DNA from: DASZXJ01 sp035545895
GTDB lineage: Bacteria > Planctomycetota > Phycisphaerae > Tepidisphaerales > Tepidisphaeraceae
Length of the DNA: 18,479 nucleotides
Direction of reading: 5' to 3'
Assembly: GCA_035545895.1 (NCBI GenBank)
Contig: DASZXJ010000148.1
Location: forward strand, 1 to 18,479
Under the pieces are notes generated by a model, which ran no database searches, was not told the DNA's origin, and was given only the letters and a program-made list of their open reading frames with translations. How positions within the stretch are numbered: position 1 is the stretch's first letter; each line of letters starts with the position of its first letter. Below, one piece after another: positions 14,913-18,479 of this stretch. Made by a program: the position numbers and the translations under genes.

Positions 14913-15926
14913 TTACGCAGCCGCCACCGGTCCCATCAGGCCTTTTCCGCAAAAGATGCAAAACCGGTCCGAATGATCGGGATACGCTCCGCATTGCGGA
15001 CACCTTCGAATCTGCGAGACAATCTGCCTGCCGCAGTACATGCAAAACTGATCGCCAGCTTCGACCGATCGGCTGCAACCGGGGCAAACACGTTTGCCAA
15101 CCTGCGCTTTTGCGTCAGGTGCCGCGCCCAGCGCCGCGGAAAATTCCTCAGCCGATGCAAATCGCTTATCCAGTCGCGCGTACGACCGTCGAAACGCATC
15201 ATCGAGATACCCGGACACGGTCTTATTCAAATCGCTGGGCAATTCCGTGCCGGCGGGGCGTTCGCCGGTGAACATCTCGTACAGTATGACACCGCAAGCA
15301 TAGATGTCGGTTCGCGCATCGACCTGCCCGCCGGTGCGCTGCTCGGGGGACATGTAATCGAGCGTGCCGGCAATTTTTTGTGCGGCTGGATCATTCAATG
15401 ACGCCGAATACGCGATCGATCCAATCGCTGATGTCATCACGGCACTGCCCAGTCCAAAGTCGGTTACTTTGACCACGCCTTCCGAACCATATCCTTCCTT
15501 GCTCGCGCGTTCGTGGATCAGAATATTCTCCGGCTTCATATCGCGATGAACGATCCCGCGAGAATGCGCATATTGCAGGCCTGCCAGCACTTGTTTCATG
15601 ATCGCCACGGTATCGGCGGCAGTTAGCTTTTTCTGGCCGATCAGCGTACGCAGGCTCGTGCCGGGCACATATTCCATGACCAGGTATGCGGGGTCGGCAA
15701 ATGGGTCAAAGCCGATTGCGCGAACGATGTTGGGATGAATCAGCCCATGAATGGCGGTGCCTTCATGCTGAAGGTTGCGCACGTATTGCGCATCGGTCGG
15801 AATCTTCACCGCCACCAATTGGTCGCCCCAAACATGATGATGCGCCCGCCAGACTTGGCCAAACGTGCCGGCGCCGATTGGGGCGTCGAGGACGTATTCG
15901 CTGATTCGTTGGTTGGCGGTGAGCAT
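14913..15926 (-). CDS. Ser/Thr protein kinase (Hanks type) with two C-terminal zinc ribbons
   Basis: 337 residues. The kinase domain (about 10-268) is complete: glycine loop GAGTFGQV at 18-25, VAVK with Lys41, a probable helix-C Glu55, HRDMKPEN with catalytic Asp129 and Asn134, DFG at 156-158, SPEQ near 193 and DIYACGVILYEM. The segment from DFG to SPE is about 38 residues, longer than usual and Ser/Ala-rich (SAVMTSAIGSIAYSAS). In place of a membrane segment, the tail has two zinc ribbons: Cys281/284/295/298 and Cys309/312/323/326, each C-x2-C-x10-C-x2-C-G. The ATG at 15926 has AAAGAGA upstream. It heads a tight group with two zinc-ribbon membrane proteins and is probably soluble, recruited through its ribbons. 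Likely substrates are products of the same cluster (inference). Confidence 0.92.
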   Translation of the reverse strand: MLTANQRISEYVLDAPIGAGTFGQVWRAHHHVWGDQLVAVKIPTDAQYVRNLQHEGTAIHGLIHPNIVRAIGFDPFADPAYLVMEYVPGTSLRTLIGQKKLTAADTVAIMKQVLAGLQYAHSRGIVHRDMKPENILIHERASKEGYGSEGVVKVTDFGLGSAVMTSAIGSIAYSASLNDPAAQKIAGTLDYMSPEQRTGGQVDARTDIYACGVILYEMFTGERPAGTELPSDLNKTVSGYLDDAFRRSYARLDKRFASAEEFSAALGAAPDAKAQVGKRVCPGCSRSVEAGDQFCMYCGRQIVSQIRRCPQCGAYPDHSDRFCIFCGKGLMGPVAAA

Positions 15927-16013
15927 CGTGTTTTCTCTTTGGGCGATGTGGTGGTTTGGTCATGTGGCGATGTTTTGGAATCGCCAAATCGGCACTCCAC
16001 TACACTGCCATAT

Positions 16014-16406
16014 CTATTCCATTTTCTCCGCGATCCAGTCGCAGGCGAACAGATTGTATGCCGCCGACAGAAGCACGCCGACGCCGACCATGGTCCAGCC
16101 GCTCGCGCCGGCGAAATGCCAGTCAAACAGCCACGCCAGCAGAAGAATTTCGAGAATCGTATACCCCGCTACCAGCATGGCTCCGGCGAGGTTGCTTTCC
16201 ATTTTCCCAACTCGGCCGATGACGAAAAAACTTGCCCAAGGCAATACCGTCACGATGCCCAGCCACGAGGCGATTTTCCCGCTGCCACTGACGATCGCCT
16301 GCCGCGTGGCGGGGTCCATCTGCCACCAGGAAATGCCGCCCGCAATCACCGCCAGCGCGACCAATCCGGTAACAACCTTTCCCACCATGCCTTTGAGGAA
16401 ATCCAT
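16014..16406 (-). CDS. Four-TM small membrane protein
   Basis: 130 residues from ATG 16406; a TTG at 16427 would add seven. Hydrophobic segments lie at about 8-28, 44-65, 74-95 and 104-121, with short polar loops (WWQMDPATRQ, GRVGKMESN) and a polar end DWIAEKME. There is no signal for cleavage and no cysteine ribbon. It is the first gene of the minus-strand cluster, 87 bases before the kinase and divergent from a second kinase-like gene. I do not recognise the family. It may belong to the membrane side of the same system, or simply share the promoter region. Confidence 0.65.
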   Translation of the reverse strand: MDFLKGMVGKVVTGLVALAVIAGGISWWQMDPATRQAIVSGSGKIASWLGIVTVLPWASFFVIGRVGKMESNLAGAMLVAGYTILEILLLAWLFDWHFAGASGWTMVGVGVLLSAAYNLFACDWIAEKME

Positions 16407-16507
16407 TCTTTCGACGAATTGTATCAAACAAGGGATGGGTTGGTCTTATAAAGCTCAGCGAAACTATAAACGCGCTCGATTCGGCAGGTATACGATCATT
16501 TAATCGT
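16407..16507. promoter_or_regulatory. Divergent intergenic region, probable promoters
   Basis: A 101-base gap separates the minus-strand cluster from the + strand kinase-like gene, so promoters for both should lie here. TATAAA occurs at 16447-16452 and 16465-16470. TTGGTC at 16440-16445 is 19 bases before the second, a weak -35/-10 pair on the + strand. TACGAT at 16491-16496 and ATCGTA at 16503-16508 form a small palindrome touching the ATG at 16508, a possible operator or leaderless start. None of this is decisive. Confidence 0.3.
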
Positions 16508-17248
16508 ATGCGTCATCTGAACGGTGCCAAGCGTTTTGATTTCCCGCCCGGCCGAACCATTGCCGGGAAATACGTCATCGACCGCCCGCTCGGAAGTGGC
16601 TGGGAAGGCGAAGTTTACGTCATTACCGAGCGCAGCACCGGCATCGAACGGGCGGCCAAATTCTATTACCCGCATCGCGATCCAACCGGTCATTCCGCCA
16701 TCGCCTATGCCCGAAAACTCGATGCCCTTCGCCATTGTCCAATCCTCATGCAATATCACCATCAGGAAATTGTCTCGGTTCGCAAAGCCAGGGTGATGGT
16801 CGTCATCAGCGAACTGGTGCAGGGACAAAAGCTAAGTGAATTCCTTATATCCCAGCCACGTCATCGGCTTAGCGCATTTGAAGCATTACATGTGCTTTAC
16901 GCGCTGGCCAAGGGAATCGCGCCGATCCACGCGCGGGGCGAATACCATGGCGACATTCACGATGACAACATCATGATCCGGCGCGCCGGCATCGGATTTG
17001 AAGTCAAACTGCTCGATTTTTTCGATCTGGGCAAACCTTCACGAAGCAGGATTCGCAAGGATGTACTCAACCTGATTCAGGTCTTCTACACCCTGGTCGG
17101 CGGCAAGGAGCATTACTCCAAACAGCCCAAGGTCGTGAAAGACATCATCCGGGGGCAAAAGGATTCGCTCATCCTTCAGCGATTTCAAAGTGCCGGCGAC
17201 ATCGCTCGACACCTGGAAACCCTTACGTGGAATACGATCGAAAATTAA
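16508..17248 (+). CDS. Atypical protein-kinase-fold protein
   Basis: 246 residues covering a compact kinase domain and nothing else. A glycine loop LGSGWEGEVY at 28-37 precedes AAKF with Lys51, the usual ATP-binding lysine. Hinge-like VVISEL is near 98-103. The catalytic loop reads HGDIHDDN at 147-154 in place of HRDxKxxN, keeping Asp149 and Asn154. The metal-binding segment reads DFFDLG with Asp170 in place of DFG. The HGDIHDDN form recalls aminoglycoside-phosphotransferase-like and other small atypical kinases. Key acidic residues remain, so it is probably active, but the substrate may not be protein. The ATG at 16508 has no ribosome-binding site, and a leaderless mRNA is possible. It is divergent from the zinc-ribbon kinase cluster, which hints at a functional link. 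Confidence 0.8.
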   Translation: MRHLNGAKRFDFPPGRTIAGKYVIDRPLGSGWEGEVYVITERSTGIERAAKFYYPHRDPTGHSAIAYARKLDALRHCPILMQYHHQEIVSVRKARVMVVISELVQGQKLSEFLISQPRHRLSAFEALHVLYALAKGIAPIHARGEYHGDIHDDNIMIRRAGIGFEVKLLDFFDLGKPSRSRIRKDVLNLIQVFYTLVGGKEHYSKQPKVVKDIIRGQKDSLILQRFQSAGDIARHLETLTWNTIEN

Positions 17249-17335
17249 TCCGATTGGAATAAATCAATTTTCGTGGCCGTATATCGCGCCGCGCGACAAT
17301 CTCCAGTCATATCATTGGCAAGTAAGGAGCCGAGC

Positions 17336-17596
17336 ATGGCAAAAAAGAAGTCAAAAAAATCGGTCAAGCCAGCCAGGAAGAAAACGATCAAATCCAGAAC
17401 ATCACGCTCAAAGGCGATGAAAAAGCCTGTCAAAAAGATGGTGAAAAAGACCACCAAACGGCGCACGCGGCGGGTCGTTTCAACACCAGCCGTGCAAACC
17501 CCCGATGAGATTTTCCCAACAAACACCGTGCCGACCGAACCCGAAGTGCGCGAAGGACCGGTCGAAGAGCCGCCTCCGATCGAAACCCCGCTATAA
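17336..17596 (+). CDS. Lys/Arg-rich histone-H1-like small protein
   Basis: 86 residues from ATG 17336, with a strong AAGGAG ribosome-binding site. The frame is open to 17273, but the site decides the start. Residues 1-47 are almost only Lys, Arg, Ser, Thr, Pro and Ala, with KKSKKSVKPARKK-type repeats. Residues 48-86 are acidic and proline-rich (EPEVREGPVEEPPP). The basic half resembles bacterial histone-H1-like nucleoid proteins. The acidic half could shield or regulate it. There is no folded domain. It lies 87 bases after the kinase-like gene. DNA or RNA binding is an inference from composition alone. Confidence 0.7.
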   Translation: MAKKKSKKSVKPARKKTIKSRTSRSKAMKKPVKKMVKKTTKRRTRRVVSTPAVQTPDEIFPTNTVPTEPEVREGPVEEPPPIETPL

Positions 17597-17605
17597 ACCT
17601 ATTTA

Positions 17606-17627
17606 GCGGCGGGGCACGCAACGCCGC
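17606..17627. terminator. Hairpin in convergent gap between H1-like gene and rhaM
   Basis: GCGGCG at 17606-17611 pairs with CGCCGC at 17622-17627 around a 10-base loop, 9 bases after the H1-like stop and 12 bases beyond the rhaM stop. The placement suits a shared terminator, but no T-run follows on either strand. Confidence 0.35.
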
Positions 17628-17639
17628 GAAGAAAGAACA

Positions 17640-17960
17640 TCACGCCAAATAAAAGACCTGTTCCAGCGGCGCCATCGACGTATCCGCCGCGGCACCGGTC
17701 AGTTGTACGAAAAAGTCCTTCATCTGCGCCTGCCACATGGCATTGATCGGCTCGGTCTGCATTCCCGCGACCGCCTTCCTGAAATCCGGCGTTTCTACAT
17801 ATCCAATCAACAACCCGTCCGGTCGAAGAAACAGCGAATAGTTGTGCCACCCATGTTTTGTTAACGCCGCCCGCATCTCCGGCCAGACATTTTTGTGAGC
17901 TTCCTTGTATTCTTTCAAACGGTCGGGTTTGACTTGAAGATTGAAACAGATCCGCTGCAT
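17640..17960 (-). CDS. rhaM: L-rhamnose mutarotase
   Basis: 106 residues, the usual length for RhaM (about 104 in E. coli), which interconverts the alpha and beta anomers of L-rhamnose in the cytoplasm. The protein starts MQRICFNLQVKPDRLKEY and carries His22 in EAHKNVWPEM, matching the catalytic histidine position of the family, with Tyr18 and Trp26. It then has HGWHNYSLFL and the family-typical ending EQVFYL. The ATG at 17960 is preceded by AGGAA; the frame is open to 18029, but the family length and this site fix the start. No other rhamnose genes are in the window, so it is isolated here. It is convergent with the H1-like gene. Confidence 0.9.
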   Translation of the reverse strand: MQRICFNLQVKPDRLKEYKEAHKNVWPEMRAALTKHGWHNYSLFLRPDGLLIGYVETPDFRKAVAGMQTEPINAMWQAQMKDFFVQLTGAAADTSMAPLEQVFYLA

Positions 17961-17993
17961 TGGAAATTCCTGACATTTCGCTTGTTGTAATGA

Positions 17994-18287
17994 TTGGTTG
18001 CTCGGGTTCGGACAAAAGCACCTTTGCAAAGCGGGCGAAGGGAGTCGAACCCGACCAAATACGCCGCTAGTTTCGCTGAAAACGATGATACTTCCGACGC
18101 GAGCTTAGCGAAAGCGTCAGTAGTAGCATCGCTGCCAGTGCCTGCCGATCCTGAGTTGCTGGAGATGGTCAAGGCATGGGAGACGTTGGCAGCCCCGATC
18201 AGGGCTGGCATAGTCGCGTTAATAAAAGCGGATATTGCTTCTCGTAAGCAGGAGGCCCCAGAACCTTACCAACAGGAGGAGGTTTGA
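17994..18287 (+). CDS. Doubtful ORF running out of a tRNA-derived site, integration remnant
   Basis: 97 codons. The first part reads through the tRNA 3'-end fragment (giving GRRESNP) and through sequence opposite the rhaM upstream region, so those codons are probably not real protein. The later part, roughly from LPVPADPELLEMVKAW to IKADIASRKQ, looks more protein-like. It resembles the short Ala/Trp-containing tails I associate with planctomycete integrase neighbourhoods, but that is recollection, not a match. No ribosome-binding site is seen before any start. It is most likely a remnant of an integrated element. Confidence 0.3.
   Translation: MVARVRTKAPLQSGRRESNPTKYAASFAENDDTSDASLAKASVVASLPVPADPELLEMVKAWETLAAPIRAGIVALIKADIASRKQEAPEPYQQEEV
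18031..18052 (-). other. tRNA 3'-end fragment, candidate attachment site
   Basis: Read on the minus strand, this is GGGTTCGACTCC followed by CTTCGCCCGC: a TTCGACT T-loop, the 3' T-stem and a complete 3' acceptor strand. The matching 5' acceptor (GCGGGCG) and the D and anticodon arms are absent upstream on that strand, and the 5' T-stem no longer pairs fully. It is therefore a fragment, not a gene. The acceptor strand fits a tRNA starting GCGGGCG, such as some tRNA-Gly. Tyrosine integrases commonly recombine in this part of a tRNA, leaving such scars. Confidence 0.55.
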
Positions 18288-18379
18288 ATCTTTGATCGAA
18301 AGGCGGAGCACCAAAACTTAGGCATGACAAAGCACTAGCCCGGATATTTCATCTGATTTTTGAGTGGCGTTATAGCGCG

Positions 18380-18447
18380 ACGGCCCTGCCTCTTGTAGAT
18401 TCTGGGAGTTACCACACTCTTGAACCACTGCAAGGAGGCAAGGCCGT
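18380..18447 (+). promoter_or_regulatory. Leader hairpin enclosing the transposase ribosome-binding site and start
   Basis: Bases 18380-18395 pair with 18431-18447 in a 15-bp stem with one mismatch (C18386/A18441) and one bulge (G18434). The right arm contains AAGGAGG and the first two bases of the GTG start, so both would be hidden in any transcript that includes the left arm. A transcript started inside the 35-base loop would lack the left arm and stay translatable. This is the arrangement known to protect some insertion sequences from read-through activation. Confidence 0.6.
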
Positions 18448-18479
18448 GCGGACAGACTGTAACAAGCCGATCGTTCACT
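18446..18479 (+). CDS. Transposase N-terminus, partial (cut by the window end)
   Basis: Only 11 codons are visible, from GTG 18446 (VRTDCNKPIVH), preceded at 18432-18438 by an ideal AAGGAGG ribosome-binding site 7 bases before the start. The frame is open to the window end. The opening residues and the leader context suggest an IS1380-family transposase (DDE type), but 11 residues cannot prove it. Confidence 0.45.
   Translation, partial: MRTDCNKPIVH

Larger units (their letters stand above)
18339..18479 (+). mobile_element. Left end of an insertion sequence, probably IS1380 family (runs off the window)
   Basis: From about CCCGGATATTTCA at 18339 the sequence is noncoding leader up to a GTG-started frame at 18446. 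Its first residues (VRTDCNKPIVH) resemble the N-terminus of IS1380-type transposases. CCCGGATATTTCA is proposed as the terminal inverted repeat, but the other end is outside the window, so the exact boundary and the target-site duplication cannot be checked. The leader holds a long hairpin around the transposase start. Confidence 0.45.

Noticed and set aside
14679..15401. Open + strand frame of 240 codons opposite the kinase tail
   Set aside because: It is antisense to the zinc-ribbon and kinase coding sequence and resembles no protein family.
15735..16451. Open + strand frame of 238 codons across the kinase start and the four-TM gene
   Set aside because: It overlaps two well-supported minus-strand genes, has no domain and no ribosome-binding site.
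18031..18105. Complete tRNA gene on the minus strand
   Set aside because: Only the T-loop and 3' acceptor are present. The 5' acceptor, D arm and anticodon arm cannot be found, and the 5' T-stem does not pair fully.

Overview
The window looks like chromosomal DNA from a planctomycete-type bacterium, plausibly of the Phycisphaerae. This is inferred from moderate GC, Hanks-type kinases with zinc-ribbon tails, a TPR-glycosyltransferase protein, a phytochrome-style hybrid kinase with an Rcp1-type receiver, and spacers made of short repeated words. No rRNA, complete tRNA or CRISPR array is present, so taxonomy is an inference only.

Left part (1-10343). A perfect hairpin opens the window. Three + strand genes follow: a small anchored coiled-coil/HTH protein (110-637), a large hybrid histidine kinase with two complete kinase cores around a receiver (650-3586), and a stand-alone Rcp1-type response regulator (3718-4155). 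A TPR protein with a GT9-like C-terminal domain (4149-6212) lies tail to tail with the regulator and overlaps it by 7 bases. Next is rsgA on the minus strand, whose zinc-knuckle region is missing. A CHASE2 membrane sensor with an adenylate cyclase catalytic domain (7506-10343) diverges from it.

Central part (10385-16406, all minus strand) is the most unusual section: eight same-strand genes. In transcription order they are a four-TM protein; a Ser/Thr kinase with two C-terminal zinc ribbons; a one-TM zinc-ribbon protein; a four-TM zinc-ribbon protein; a 484-residue protein with an alpha/beta region, a probable winged helix and an ESCRT-III/Snf7-like helical region; a second ESCRT-III-like coiled-coil protein; a two-TM mini-protein translationally coupled to it; and a third, most convincing, ESCRT-III-like protein. 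I read this as a candidate bacterial membrane-remodelling system, with filament-forming subunits, a CHMP7-like winged-helix subunit, membrane partners and a zinc-ribbon kinase. No Vps4-like AAA ATPase is encoded in the window. The assignment rests on sequence pattern only and needs profile and structure comparison.

Right part (16508-18479). A short atypical kinase-fold protein diverges from the cluster. It is followed by a Lys/Arg-rich histone-H1-like protein and, convergently, an L-rhamnose mutarotase gene (rhaM). The last 450 bases are mobile-element territory: a tRNA 3'-end fragment that looks like an attachment-site scar, a remnant-like ORF, and the left end of an IS (probably IS1380 family). 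The IS transposase start site is enclosed in a long leader hairpin, and the gene runs off the window.
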